Assembly: GCF_011947195.1 (NCBI RefSeq)
Contig: NZ_JAATVY010000032.1
Location: 1 to 58,080 of the forward strand
Length of the DNA stretch: 58,080 nt
Reading direction: 5' to 3'
Source of the DNA: Planosporangium thailandense
GTDB taxonomy: Bacteria > Actinomycetota > Actinomycetes > Mycobacteriales > Micromonosporaceae
Shown: positions 8,628-17,328 of the stretch, one piece after another
Position numbering within the stretch: position 1 is the first letter of the stretch
Layout of the letters: the number at the start of each line of letters is the position of its first letter
Position numbers and translations under genes: made by a program
Notes under the pieces: generated by a model
What the model was told of the DNA's origin: nothing
The model's database searches: none
Seen by the model: the letters and a program-made list of their open reading frames with translations, nothing else

Positions 8628-10118
8628 TCAGACCTGTTGCGGCGGGACCGCGATCGCCCGCTTGAGGATCTTGCCGGTCGCGCCCTTGGGCAGGGCGTCG
8701 ATGATCCAGACGTGGCGGGGGTACTTGTACGCCGCGATCTGGCTTTTCACGTGCTCGCGCAGCTCGTCCGGGGTCGCCGACGCACCGGGCCGCAGGGCGA
8801 CCACGGCGACGACCTCCTCGCCGAGGGTACGGTGCGGCATGCCGAGCACGGCCGCCTCCGCGACGGCGGGGTGCTCGTACAGAACCTCTTCGACCTCACG
8901 GGGATAGACGTTGTACCCGCCCCGGATCACCATGTCCTTGGTCCGGTCGACGATCGTGTAGTAGCCGTCGGCGTCGCGGCGGCCCAGGTCACCGGTGCGG
9001 AACCAGCCGTCCACGATCGCCTCGGCGGTCGCGTCGGGCCGGCGCCAGTAGCCCTTCATGACGTTGTGCCCGCGGATGGCGATCTCGCCCACCTCGCCGT
9101 CGGGCACGTCGTCGCCGTTCGCGTCGACCACGCGCATCTCCACGCCGTCGATCGGGGTGCCGATCGTGCCGGGCTTGCGCTGCCGGTCGGGGTGGTTGAA
9201 GGAGGCGACCGGGGACGTCTCCGACAGCCCGTACCCCTCCAGGATCATCGTGCCGAATCTGCGCTCGAACCGGTGGAGCAGCTCGACGGGCAGCGCCGCG
9301 CCACCCGAGACGCACACCCGCAGCGCCGACAGGTCGACCTCCCCCGTGCCGACGGTGTTGAGCAGGGCCCCGTACATCGTCGGCACGCCGGCGAACATGG
9401 TCACGTTGTGCGCGGTGAGGATGTCGAGCGCCTGCTCCGGGTCGAACCGGGGCAGCAGGGTGAGGCAGGCGCCGCTGAGCACCGCGGTGTTGAGCGCGAC
9501 GGTCTGCCCGAACGAGTGGAACAGCGGGAGCGCCCCGAACACCACGTCCTCGTGGGTCAGGTGCACCAGGGTGGACGCCGACACCTCGGCGTTGCGCCGG
9601 AGGTTGTCATGCGTGAGCTCGGCGCCCTTCGGCTGCCCGGTGGTGCCGGAGGTGTACAGGATGACGGCGATGTCCGAGCCGTCCCGATCGACGAGGCCGG
9701 GCGTCGGCTCGTAGGCGGCCAGCGCCTCGGCGAAGCCGGACGGCTCCACGACCAGGTGCACCGGGTCGTCGCGGCGCGCGCCGTCGCCGACCGCCGTGTG
9801 CCATACCAGCATCCCCGCGGCCTGCGAGTCGTCGAGGTAGAAGTCAACCTCGCGCCCTTTCAGTAGGGGATTCATGGGTACGACCACGGCGCCGGCACGC
9901 AGGATGCCGTAGTAGGCGACGGCGAACTGCGGCACGTTCGGCAGCATCAGTCCCACGCGGTCGCCGGGCCCCACACCGCAGGACCGCAGGTACGTCACGA
10001 CGCGGGCGGACGCGTCGTCGAGGTCGGCGTAGCTCATCACCTGGTCACCGAGCCGCAGGGCGGGCCGGTCCGGGAAGCGGGAAACGGTCCTGAGCAGGTT
10101 GGCAGCCAGGTTGGTCAC
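8628..10118 (-). CDS. Long-chain acyl-CoA ligase (ANL superfamily)
   Basis: Activates a carboxylic acid, probably a fatty acid, with ATP and CoA through an acyl-adenylate. The 496-residue protein has the P-loop TSGTTGQPKG near 157-166, GYGLSETSP near 297-305, RTGDLG near 374 with the hinge RTKDMVIRGGYNVYP after it, and the catalytic Lys in GATGKILK near 480. All are intact. I place the start at a GTG with GGGGAGGAG seven bases upstream; an in-frame ATG 25 codons earlier would overlap the promoter. The gene follows a TetR regulator gene on the same strand, and a TTGACA-containing promoter with an operator-like palindrome lies between. It resembles FadD-type enzymes, but a benzoate- or cinnamate-CoA ligase cannot be excluded. 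Confidence 0.93.
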   Translation of the reverse strand: MTNLAANLLRTVSRFPDRPALRLGDQVMSYADLDDASARVVTYLRSCGVGPGDRVGLMLPNVPQFAVAYYGILRAGAVVVPMNPLLKGREVDFYLDDSQAAGMLVWHTAVGDGARRDDPVHLVVEPSGFAEALAAYEPTPGLVDRDGSDIAVILYTSGTTGQPKGAELTHDNLRRNAEVSASTLVHLTHEDVVFGALPLFHSFGQTVALNTAVLSGACLTLLPRFDPEQALDILTAHNVTMFAGVPTMYGALLNTVGTGEVDLSALRVCVSGGAALPVELLHRFERRFGTMILEGYGLSETSPVASFNHPDRQRKPGTIGTPIDGVEMRVVDANGDDVPDGEVGEIAIRGHNVMKGYWRRPDATAEAIVDGWFRTGDLGRRDADGYYTIVDRTKDMVIRGGYNVYPREVEEVLYEHPAVAEAAVLGMPHRTLGEEVVAVVALRPGASATPDELREHVKSQIAAYKYPRHVWIIDALPKGATGKILKRAIAVPPQQV

Positions 10119-10179
10119 CGGGTCTCCTCCCCAGCCGGCGCGTACGTCGCCGCGCTCCGGCATGTCCGACGTGGTGCGA

Positions 10180-10209
10180 ACCGTATGGCTCACGCGACGG
10201 GCCTGTCAA
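10180..10209 (-). promoter_or_regulatory. Promoter of the acyl-CoA ligase gene
   Basis: On the minus strand TTGACA (10204-10209) and TACGGT (10180-10185) are separated by 18 bases. The palindrome at 10210-10221 touches the -35 box, so a repressor bound there would block polymerase. Confidence 0.55.
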
Positions 10210-10907
10210 CCAATCGATTGGCCGGCGACCGGAGGTGGGCCGGTGGTGCCCGCGTCTCCGGGTAGCGCGGCGGCGCCCGCGATCCGCAGGGCGAACTCGG
10301 CGAACGTGTCGGCGACCCGCTCGCGACTGTACGCCCCGCCGGAGTGGAACCAGTTGGCCACCCGGATGCCGATGCTGCCGATCGCGGTCGCCGCGAGCCG
10401 GACGTCGGGCACGGCGAAGATGCCCCGCTGCGCGCCGAGGTCGAGCACCCGTAGCAGTAGCTCGGCGGAGTGCTCACGCAGCGCGAGCGCGGGCGCGGCC
10501 GCCTGCGGCGACAGCGCGTGCAGCTCCTGGTTGGACACCACGGCGAGCAGCGGGAAGTCGGCATGCGCCAGAACCTGCGCGCGGACCAGCGCGGCCAGCT
10601 GCTCGACCGGATCGGAGCCGGACTCCACGAGCGCGCGCAGCAGGCGACGGTGCAGCTCCTCGTGGCCGACCACGATCAGGTCGGCGAGGAGCTGCTCCTT
10701 CGACGGATAGTGCGCATACAACGTCGCCGAGTTGATGCCGACCGCCGCGGCGATGTCCCGGATCGACGCTCCGTAGTAGCCGTACTCGGCGAACAGTTTC
10801 AACGCCGCACGCAGGATCCGGCCCCGGGTGCCGGGCGGCGCCACGCCCTCGGGCAGGTCGACCGCCGCCTCCTCCACTCGCCGCGTCTCCGGCCGGGTAC
10901 GCGCCAC
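10206..10907 (-). CDS. TetR-family transcriptional regulator
   Basis: A 233-residue repressor-type protein. The N-terminal helix-turn-helix runs about residues 28-75 (GRILRAALKLFAEYGYYGAS, then AVGINSATLYAHYPSKEQLL). The rest is helical, as in ligand-binding TetR domains. It sits directly upstream of the acyl-CoA ligase gene and divergent from the secreted esterase gene. The motif CGATTGGTTGACA occurs on both sides of the gene, once over the ligase promoter and once in the divergent region, so it probably controls both and itself; an acyl-CoA or fatty acid is a reasonable effector by analogy with FadR-type TetR proteins. Its last four codons and stop form part of the ligase operator. The GTG start has a purine-rich GGGGGTGGGG upstream. 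Confidence 0.9.
   Translation of the reverse strand: MARTRPETRRVEEAAVDLPEGVAPPGTRGRILRAALKLFAEYGYYGASIRDIAAAVGINSATLYAHYPSKEQLLADLIVVGHEELHRRLLRALVESGSDPVEQLAALVRAQVLAHADFPLLAVVSNQELHALSPQAAAPALALREHSAELLLRVLDLGAQRGIFAVPDVRLAATAIGSIGIRVANWFHSGGAYSRERVADTFAEFALRIAGAAALPGDAGTTGPPPVAGQSIG
10210..10221. promoter_or_regulatory. Operator-like palindrome CCAATCGATTGG
   Basis: A perfect 12-base palindrome. With the adjoining bases it reads, on the minus strand, CCAATCGATTGGTTGACA, the last six being the -35 box of the ligase promoter. Thirteen of these bases recur at 10941-10953. It overlaps the 3' end of the TetR gene. Binding by the TetR protein is inferred. Confidence 0.6.
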
Positions 10908-10936
10908 GGCCCCACCCCCTGTGTGTTGTCACCACA

Positions 10937-10953
10937 CGAACGATTGGTTGACA
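10937..10953 (+). promoter_or_regulatory. Second operator-like copy with TTGACA
   Basis: CGATTGGTTGACA (10941-10953) repeats exactly the sequence seen at the ligase promoter, but reads towards the esterase gene at 11041. TTGACA at 10948-10953 could be its -35 box; the -10 is weak (TACACA or CACAGT). The left half of the palindrome is degenerate here (CGAA). Confidence 0.5.
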
Positions 10954-11040
10954 CCGTAGCGCACGCGTTACACAGTCACATACATCAATCTGTACTGCCG
11001 GTTGTCGGTTTGTACTCCCGCCGCAGAGAAGGGCGACGAC

Positions 11041-12081
11041 ATGCCCGAGCCCCAGCGAGAACCGTCCATCAGACCCGCGCCCACCCGCCGCCGCGCCGCC
11101 CGGAAACGGCTGGTCCTCATCGCCTTCGTCGCCGCCGTGCTGGGTCTGGTACCGGCAACGACCGCGACCGCCGCCGCCTCCCCCACCCGCGCCGCGACCG
11201 GCGGCACCTCGTCCGGCACCTATTTCGCCGGGGTCTACGCCAGCCTCGGCGGCGTCCACCCGTACCACGGGTACGTCCCCTCGTCCTACCGGCCGGGGAC
11301 CCCCATGCCGCTGCTCGTGGCGCTGCACGGCTGCACCGAGAACGACATCGGCTTCGATCTGCTGTCCGGGTGGAGCGCGCGGGCCGAGCAGCGCGGGTTC
11401 ATCGTGGTGTTTCCCGAACAGCCCGTCCTGCACAACCCGGCCGCCTGCTGGAACTGGATGCTGCCGTTCGACCAGCACCGCGGCGGCCCCGAACCGTCCG
11501 CCATCGTGGGCATCGCCGACCTGGTCCGTGGGCGGTACACCGTGGACGCCCACCGCGTCTACGTCACCGGCGTCTCCGCGGGCGGGTGCATGGCCAACAT
11601 CATGGCGGTCACCTATCCGGATGTCTTCGCCGCCGTGAGCATCCTGGCCGGCTGCGAGTACAAGGCCGGGGTGATCACGCACCGACCCCCGGCGGAGTCA
11701 GGCCGGGACGCGTACCGGGAGATGGGCGGCCGGGCCCGCGCCGTACCCACCCTCATCTTCCAGGGCACCGCAGACAAGATCGTCCCGCCGGACACCGCCG
11801 ACCGGATCGTCGGACAGTGGGTCGAGACCGACAACCTCGCCGGAGTCGACGTCCAGGCGGCACCGGCCCAGGTGATCCCCGGACAGGTGCCGGGCGGCCG
11901 GTCGTACACGCGGTCCATCTACCGGACGTCGGCCGGCGCGGCGCTCGTCGAGAAGTACATGATCAATGGCGCCGGGCACGTCTACCCAGGCGGCTGCTGG
12001 TGCAGCCTGTACGGTGATCCGTCCGGACCGGACGCGACCGGCATCACCTGGGACTTCTTCCTGGCGCATCCAAAGCCCTAG
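11041..12081 (+). CDS. Secreted PHB-depolymerase-family esterase (LpqC-like)
   Basis: An exported alpha/beta-hydrolase of the group that includes extracellular polyhydroxybutyrate depolymerases and feruloyl or acetyl-xylan esterases; it should cleave ester bonds outside the cell. The 346-residue protein has a twin-Arg-rich N-terminus followed by a hydrophobic core (about 22-42) ending in ATTATAAA, a signal peptide. The nucleophile is Ser179 in GVSAGG, the acid probably Asp245 in GTADKIV and the base the His in GAGHVYPGG near 313. LHGCTEN supplies the oxyanion region. The ATG at 11041 is preferred to an in-frame GTG at 11002 because GAAGGGCG lies just upstream and the signal peptide then has normal length. 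It is divergent from the TetR gene and probably under it, so released hydroxy-acids could feed the acyl-CoA ligase. Confidence 0.88.
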   Translation: MPEPQREPSIRPAPTRRRAARKRLVLIAFVAAVLGLVPATTATAAASPTRAATGGTSSGTYFAGVYASLGGVHPYHGYVPSSYRPGTPMPLLVALHGCTENDIGFDLLSGWSARAEQRGFIVVFPEQPVLHNPAACWNWMLPFDQHRGGPEPSAIVGIADLVRGRYTVDAHRVYVTGVSAGGCMANIMAVTYPDVFAAVSILAGCEYKAGVITHRPPAESGRDAYREMGGRARAVPTLIFQGTADKIVPPDTADRIVGQWVETDNLAGVDVQAAPAQVIPGQVPGGRSYTRSIYRTSAGAALVEKYMINGAGHVYPGGCWCSLYGDPSGPDATGITWDFFLAHPKP

Positions 12082-12085
12082 CCGG

Positions 12086-13936
12086 TCACGCCGCCGCCCG
12101 GGACACCGCGAGCGCAAGGGCCATGATGGACAGTTGCGGGTTGACCTCCGGGCAGGTGGGAAGCGCCGAGGCGTCCACGACGAGAACGCCGTGGACGCCT
12201 CGCAGCCGGCCGGCCGGATCCACCGGAGCCCGGGCCGGGTCGGCGCCCATCCGGGCCGTGCCACCGGGATGGAACGCGGCGAGATGCAGATCGGCGGGGG
12301 CTGCCGACGCGGCCGCGGCGGCGAGTTCGTCGGCGGTCCGCGCGTACGGTCGGGCTTCGATCCCGGTGAGCACCTCGTCGGCGCCGGCGGCCAGCAGCAC
12401 CCGCCCCATCGCCACGATCGCCTCCCGCAACCGGTCGGCGTCGGTCGGCGCGAGCCGGTACCGCACGGTGCGGGCGCCGACGCGACCGCCGGGGACGTCG
12501 GCGACCATCGCCCCGAGCGTCGCGAGCCGGTCGGCGCCGTCCAGCTGGGCCCGCAGCGTCCGCCCGTACCCGGGCGGCACGAAGGAGACCAGCCCCGGCG
12601 GGCCGGCGGTCGCCTCGATGAGCACGCCGTCGTCGTGCAGCTCCTCGATGCCGACGCTCTGCAGCACCCCGGACCAGGAGACGACCGGCTCGGCGAAGCG
12701 GCCGGCCACGCTCACCGCCGGGTGTACGGCCAGGTTGCGCCCGAGCTGGGGGTGGCCGCCGAGGCCGGAGCGGCGCAGCAGCCGGGGAGTCTCGACGGCG
12801 CCGGCCGCGACGACGACGAGCGGCGCGAGGATCTCGTGCTCGCCGAAGCGCACCCCGGCGGCCCGGCCGCCCGTGACGAGCAGGCGCCGCACGCGGGCGC
12901 CGGTGACGATGACCGCGCCGGCCGCGCACGCCTGCGGCAGGGCGTTCAGGTGTACCCCGTTCTTGGCGTTGCGCGGGCAGCCGACCGCGCACTGGCAGGA
13001 TCCGGCGCAGCCGGGCGCGTTGCGCCGCAGCGGCGCCGCCCGCCAGCCGAGGCGGCGCGCGCCGGCGAGGGCGAGCGCGCCGTTGCGGCCGAGGACATCG
13101 GTGGGCTGCGGCGCGACCGCGAGCAGGGCTTCGACCTCGTCGAGCAGGCGATCGAAGTGCGCCGGGTCGGCCACGGGCACCCCGTACGCGTCGCGCCAGC
13201 GGCGCAGGACCCGCGTCGGGGTGCGGTAGCAGGTGCCGGAGTTGACCAGGGTCGTCCCGCCCACGCCACGCCCCTGCGGCAGCAGCACGGGCGGCCGGCC
13301 GAGGGCCAACGTGGCGCCGCCGTCGCGGTACAGCGAGACGAAGCGGTCGGCGGGCGGCAGTCGCCGGAACTCGTCGACGGTGAAGCGGCGGCCCTCCTCG
13401 ACCACGACCACGCGGGCCCCGGCGCGGGCGAACTCGCGCGCCGCGACCGCCCCACCCGCCCCGGAGCCGACGACCACGACGTCGGCGCTGGTCCGCGCCG
13501 GCCACTCGGCAGCCGTTATGCAGGTGAGCGGCGGGTCGGGCCGGGCGGGCAGCGGGTCGGGCCGGGCGGGCAGCCGGTCGGGCCGGGCGGGCAGCCGGTC
13601 AGCCCGGGCTTGGCGCGGCATCGCGGCGACTGCGGTGTCCGACGCCGCGAGCAGCAGGACCGTCTTCAGCGCGTCGAGCAACTGGGCGCCGCCCGGCAGG
13701 GCGGTGACCGCGGCGCACACTGCCTCCCGGCGGTCGGGCGTGAGGGCCGCGAGGCCGGTGCCGGTGCGGGCGTACGCCGCCGCGTTCACCGTCACCGCGG
13801 CCGCCCGCAGCCCGGCCGCCACCGGGCGCGGGAAGGCGCCGGCCAGCCGGACGGCACGCGCCGCCACGACGCGCGCGCGGGCGTCGTCGACGCCGAGCAC
13901 GGCCGCCGCGACCGCCCGCAGCGCCCGCTCACTCAC
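12086..13936 (-). CDS. GMC-family FAD oxidoreductase with N-terminal helical extension
   Basis: A flavoprotein of the glucose-methanol-choline family, which oxidises alcohols or sterols. The FAD motif GSGAGGAVAAREFARAG is near residue 148, unusually far in, because about 110 Ala-rich helical residues and a repeated LPARPD linker precede it. GVGGTTLVNSGTCYRTP and a Cys-rich segment (CAGSCQCAVGCPRNAKNG) follow. The C-terminus has HPGGTARMG and VNPQLSIMALA, which carry the catalytic His and Asn of the family. The length is 616 residues. The GTG start overlaps the stop of the preceding gene by eight bases, so the two are coupled. Relatives in mycobacteria are annotated as GMC or cholesterol-oxidase-like. 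The substrate is unknown; a sterol or other lipid alcohol is a guess supported by the partner gene. Confidence 0.9.
   Translation of the reverse strand: MSERALRAVAAAVLGVDDARARVVAARAVRLAGAFPRPVAAGLRAAAVTVNAAAYARTGTGLAALTPDRREAVCAAVTALPGGAQLLDALKTVLLLAASDTAVAAMPRQARADRLPARPDRLPARPDPLPARPDPPLTCITAAEWPARTSADVVVVGSGAGGAVAAREFARAGARVVVVEEGRRFTVDEFRRLPPADRFVSLYRDGGATLALGRPPVLLPQGRGVGGTTLVNSGTCYRTPTRVLRRWRDAYGVPVADPAHFDRLLDEVEALLAVAPQPTDVLGRNGALALAGARRLGWRAAPLRRNAPGCAGSCQCAVGCPRNAKNGVHLNALPQACAAGAVIVTGARVRRLLVTGGRAAGVRFGEHEILAPLVVVAAGAVETPRLLRRSGLGGHPQLGRNLAVHPAVSVAGRFAEPVVSWSGVLQSVGIEELHDDGVLIEATAGPPGLVSFVPPGYGRTLRAQLDGADRLATLGAMVADVPGGRVGARTVRYRLAPTDADRLREAIVAMGRVLLAAGADEVLTGIEARPYARTADELAAAAASAAPADLHLAAFHPGGTARMGADPARAPVDPAGRLRGVHGVLVVDASALPTCPEVNPQLSIMALALAVSRAAA
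13531..13607. repeat. 21-base tandem repeat coding LPARPD linker
   Basis: Units at 13531-13551, 13552-13572 and 13573-13593 differ at a single base, and a diverged partial copy follows. In frame they encode three LPARPD(P/R) heptads between the helical extension and the FAD domain of the GMC protein. Copy number could vary among strains without breaking the frame. Confidence 0.9.
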
Positions 13937-15344
13937 GGCGTCCCACCTCGGCGTGGGCGGTGCCGTCCAGCGTCCAGGACCGCCAGGTACGCCACTGCCC
14001 GCCCGTACGGCGCTCCACGACGATCCGCGCGTGCGCCCGCTCGGTGTTGTGACAGACCACCGGACTGCCGTCCGGATTGACGTACTCGACGGCCAGGGTA
14101 CGGTCGGCCGGCTGGATGACGTCGATGCGCAGCCGGGCGCCGCCGAGCCGGCCCGTGACCGTCCAGTGTGGAAGGTCGAGGTCGGCGCGCAGCCGGGCCG
14201 CACCCAGCAGCGGATCACCTCCGGGCAGGTCGACGCCGCCCACCCGCAACCGGACCATCGGCAGCGCGGGCAGGCGCGACAGCCAGGGGCGGGCGGCCAC
14301 CGCGGCGACCACCTCGCACACGTCACCGCCGCCGAGGTCGGCGTGCAACCACGCCCAGCGTGCGGCGTTGCCGTGCCCGTCGATGCGGGCGATGTTGCCC
14401 GGCGCGCGGGCGAGCTCGACCACCGTCTGCCCGTACCGGAGCGTGCCGGTGAACGTCGCCGCGGGCAGGGGCACGATCTGGGCCGCCGGCAGCACGTCGT
14501 GCCGCCACGCCCAGCGCGGGAACGTGTAGAGCGGCGCCCCGCCGCCGCAGCGGCGCAGGTCCCAGGAGAGGTCGCCGGCGCTGCCGCGCAGCCGGTCGGC
14601 GCTGACGGTCACCTCGCCGGCGCGGTACACCTCGGGCCCGTCCGGGGCGCGCCACGGCACGGGTCCGAACCGCGCGAGCACCGGCGCGGCCCCGGCCGGG
14701 AAGACGCCGGTCCAGCCGTGGGCGTACGGGGCGGCGCCGTCGCCGGGCGCGACGAGCTCGTGGTGCAGCCACAGGCCGGTGCCGGTCCGGGGTTCGGTGA
14801 TCGTCGCGTACCAGACCTCGAGCCGGCCGGGTCGGCCCCGCCAGCGCGGCCGCAGCAGGTCGGCGGCGGTCGGCGGCGGGTCCGTACGCGTCCGCACGCT
14901 CACCGCCATCGGCAGTAGCTGCCGGGTGAGCGCGAAGCGCAGGCGGGCCTCGCCGACGACGCGTCCGGAGTCGTCGAGCACGGTCGCGGGCAGCCGGGTC
15001 ATGGTACGCACCGGCCGGCCGAGCCGGATGGACTTCCACCCGTCCAGGTGGAGCCGGCGCCCGTCGGCCGTGGTGAACGACAGCCGGTACCGGATGCGCC
15101 GCGCGCGCAGCGGCGCGATCTCCAGGATGCCCGTGGCGGCCGGGTCGTCGGCCCAGTCCGGGGCCGCCGGGTCGTCGCCGCTGCCCGCGACGTGGACATG
15201 GCCGGTGACTTCGGCGGTGGCCGCCATCCACGGGTGCAGCAGCCCGGGCAGTTCGGCGCGCAGCTCCAGCCGCATCGCCCGCGCGGCCGGCTCGCCGGCC
15301 AGCCGTACGTCGCCTGTCATGACCTCGCGGAATGCGGTCCTCAC
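13929..15344 (-). CDS. Lipid-domain protein partnered with GMC oxidoreductase
   Basis: A 471-residue soluble protein with no signal peptide. The N-terminal half begins FREVMTGDVRL and has ATAEVTGHVHV, then GILEIAPL, then IRYRLSFTTADGRRLHLDGWK. I recognise this pattern from a domain attached to large multidomain actinobacterial cholesterol-oxidase-like proteins; that link is from memory. The C-terminal part contains GHGNAARWAWLHADLGGGDVCEVV, reminiscent of AttH/CrtC/tocopherol-cyclase-like lipocalin folds. No catalytic residues can be named. It lies between the GntR gene (7-base gap) and the GMC gene (8-base overlap), so the three form one operon. It may bind or present a hydrophobic substrate to the oxidoreductase. 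Start GTG. Confidence 0.7.
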   Translation of the reverse strand: MRTAFREVMTGDVRLAGEPAARAMRLELRAELPGLLHPWMAATAEVTGHVHVAGSGDDPAAPDWADDPAATGILEIAPLRARRIRYRLSFTTADGRRLHLDGWKSIRLGRPVRTMTRLPATVLDDSGRVVGEARLRFALTRQLLPMAVSVRTRTDPPPTAADLLRPRWRGRPGRLEVWYATITEPRTGTGLWLHHELVAPGDGAAPYAHGWTGVFPAGAAPVLARFGPVPWRAPDGPEVYRAGEVTVSADRLRGSAGDLSWDLRRCGGGAPLYTFPRWAWRHDVLPAAQIVPLPAATFTGTLRYGQTVVELARAPGNIARIDGHGNAARWAWLHADLGGGDVCEVVAAVAARPWLSRLPALPMVRLRVGGVDLPGGDPLLGAARLRADLDLPHWTVTGRLGGARLRIDVIQPADRTLAVEYVNPDGSPVVCHNTERAHARIVVERRTGGQWRTWRSWTLDGTAHAEVGRRE

Positions 15345-15351
15345 GGCGGCC

Positions 15352-16059
15352 TCACTCCGCCGGTTGCGCGAGCATCAGCCGCTCGGTCTCGACGTAGTAC
15401 GCCTCGGCGGCGGCGTGCGCGGCCCGCCGGTCCCCGGCGGCGACGGCGGCGACGAGGCCTGCCAGCCGGGCGGCGGCCGCCACCGGGTCGGCGAACGGCG
15501 CGGCGAACAGGTGGCGGACCTCGTCGTACGCCCGCAGCAGCGAGTTGACCAGCAGGGCGTACACCCTGTTGCGGCAGGCCGCCGCCAGCGTCCGGTGCAC
15601 CGCGCACTCGGCCTGCTGCGCCACGTCGGTCGTGGGCGCGGCGCGCACGTCGTCGACCAGCGTCCGCAGGTGCTCCCGCTGCGCGGCCGTGGCGTGCTCG
15701 GCCGCTGCCGCGGCGACGAGGGCGCCGATCTCGCGGCGGGCCTGGAAGATCTCGGCGAGCCAGTCCGGGCCCGCCTCGGCGACCAGGAACGGCAACAGAT
15801 CCGCGCCGGCGTCGCGCTTGTAGTCGCGGACCCGGGTGCCCACGCCGTGCCGGGTCTCCAGCAGGCCGGTCTCGACGAGCCGGACGAGCGCGTGTTTGAG
15901 GGAGGTTCGGGTCACCCCGTACCGGGCGGCGAGGTCCCGCTCCGGTGGCAGGTAGGCCCCCGGCGGGTATCGCTCCGCGAGCACGTCGGCCCGCAGCCGC
16001 GCCACGAGCGCGTCGACGACACCCTGCCGGGAGATCGGCTGGACCAGTGGCTCATCCAC
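15352..16059 (-). CDS. GntR-family regulator (FadR/FCD type)
   Basis: A 235-residue DNA-binding protein. The winged helix occupies about residues 10-75, with LPPERDLAARYGVTRTSLKHALVRL as the recognition region. The helical C-terminal domain resembles FCD domains, which bind small carboxylic acids with a metal held by Asp/His residues (the H in AVHRTLAAACRN is a candidate). It is the first gene of the GntR / lipid-domain / GMC operon and probably regulates it. The start is GTG; GGAG stands a few bases upstream. The operator was not identified. Confidence 0.9.
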   Translation of the reverse strand: MDEPLVQPISRQGVVDALVARLRADVLAERYPPGAYLPPERDLAARYGVTRTSLKHALVRLVETGLLETRHGVGTRVRDYKRDAGADLLPFLVAEAGPDWLAEIFQARREIGALVAAAAAEHATAAQREHLRTLVDDVRAAPTTDVAQQAECAVHRTLAAACRNRVYALLVNSLLRAYDEVRHLFAAPFADPVAAAARLAGLVAAVAAGDRRAAHAAAEAYYVETERLMLAQPAE

Positions 16060-16104
16060 TGCTCCACTCTCGCCCTACCCATCCATCCAAGTCAATAGCT
16101 GGGG

Positions 16105-17328
16105 TCAGAGCTCCTCGCCGACCAGCACCGCCTCGGCGGGCACGGTGTGCGGGTCGGGCTGCCCGGCCCGTCCCCGGATCGCCAGCAGCGCGCCGGCGAC
16201 GAGGCAGCAGACCGCCGCGACCAGGAACGGCGCGTGCGGCGAGCCCAGCCACCCGGCGACGTGGCCGACCAGCGTCGCGGCCAGCGCGCCGCCGAGCCAG
16301 CGGCAGAAGTTGTAGCCCGCGCTGGCGACCGGTCGCGGCGCCGGGCTGATGCTCATGGCGGTGCCGGTGAACAGGGTGTTGAGCAGCCCCGAGACCAGGC
16401 CACTGAGGATCACCCCGACGACCACGAGGGGCTTGCTCGGCACCGCGAGCAGCACCATCAGAACCGCGTACCCGAGCACGGCCACCACCGTGGCGTGCCG
16501 CTCCCCCAGCCGGGCGGCGAGCTTCGGCGCGAGCGCCACGCCGGCGACCGCGACGCACAGCCCCCAGCCGAAGAAGACCAGCCCGATCTCGACCGCGCTG
16601 AACCCGAGCACGAACGGGGTCCACGCCAGCACGGTGAAGAACGCCGCCGTGTAGAGCGCGGAGCCGGCAGCCGTTCGCAACAGGCCGCCGTGGCCGAGCG
16701 CCCGCAGCGGGTCCAGCAGCGCGACCCGCGGACGGGCCGCGCGGGAATCCGGCGCCAGGAACGCCGCGCACAGCACGAGAGCGATGGCCATGAGGACCGC
16801 GGTACCGGCGAACGGCCCGCGCCACGACACGCTGCCGAGCAGGGCGCCCAGCAGCGGACCGACCGACAGGCCCAGGCCGAGCGCCGCCTCGTAGAGCAGG
16901 ATCGCGCCCTGCTGGCCGCCGGTGGCCGCGCCGACGATGACGGACAGGGCGGTCGCGATGAAGAAGGCGTTGCCCAGGCCCCACAGCCCGCGCAGTCCGA
17001 TAAGCACGCCGATCGAGTTGGCCATGGCGCAGGCCGCCGTGGCGATGACGATCAGGACGAGCCCGGTGAGCACCGTGCGCTTGGCGCCGAAGCGGGCGGC
17101 GCACGCCCCGGTCAGCAGCATGGCCACCACCTGTACGCCCAGGTAGGAGGCGAACAGCAGGGTCACCTGGGAAGGGGTGGCATGCAACCCCTCCGCGATC
17201 GACAGCAGGATCGGGTCGACCAGGCCGATTCCCATGAAGGCGATCACCGCCGCGAACGCGGTGATCCAGACCTGTCTCGGCTGCCCCTTCACCGCGCCGA
17301 TCAGGCTGGGGTGCTGGTGGGTGTGCAT
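16105..17328 (-). CDS. MFS efflux transporter (DHA1-like, 12 TM)
   Basis: A 407-residue major facilitator superfamily protein with about 12 membrane helices. It begins with a short His-rich cytoplasmic tail and then AFAAVIAFMGIGLVDPILL. The A-loop region ARFGAKRTVLTG and the drug-efflux motif C-like GLSVGPLLGALLG are seen. It is most likely a proton-driven exporter of small molecules or drugs. Its ATG directly follows the TAG of the MarR gene, so both are on one message and transport is probably induced when MarR releases its operator. The exported compound is unknown. Confidence 0.9.
   Translation of the reverse strand: MHTHQHPSLIGAVKGQPRQVWITAFAAVIAFMGIGLVDPILLSIAEGLHATPSQVTLLFASYLGVQVVAMLLTGACAARFGAKRTVLTGLVLIVIATAACAMANSIGVLIGLRGLWGLGNAFFIATALSVIVGAATGGQQGAILLYEAALGLGLSVGPLLGALLGSVSWRGPFAGTAVLMAIALVLCAAFLAPDSRAARPRVALLDPLRALGHGGLLRTAAGSALYTAAFFTVLAWTPFVLGFSAVEIGLVFFGWGLCVAVAGVALAPKLAARLGERHATVVAVLGYAVLMVLLAVPSKPLVVVGVILSGLVSGLLNTLFTGTAMSISPAPRPVASAGYNFCRWLGGALAATLVGHVAGWLGSPHAPFLVAAVCCLVAGALLAIRGRAGQPDPHTVPAEAVLVGEEL

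Noticed and set aside
10119-10193. Upstream extension of the acyl-CoA ligase to an ATG
   Set aside because: It would have no ribosome site and would include its own promoter; the GTG with GGGGAGGAG fits better.
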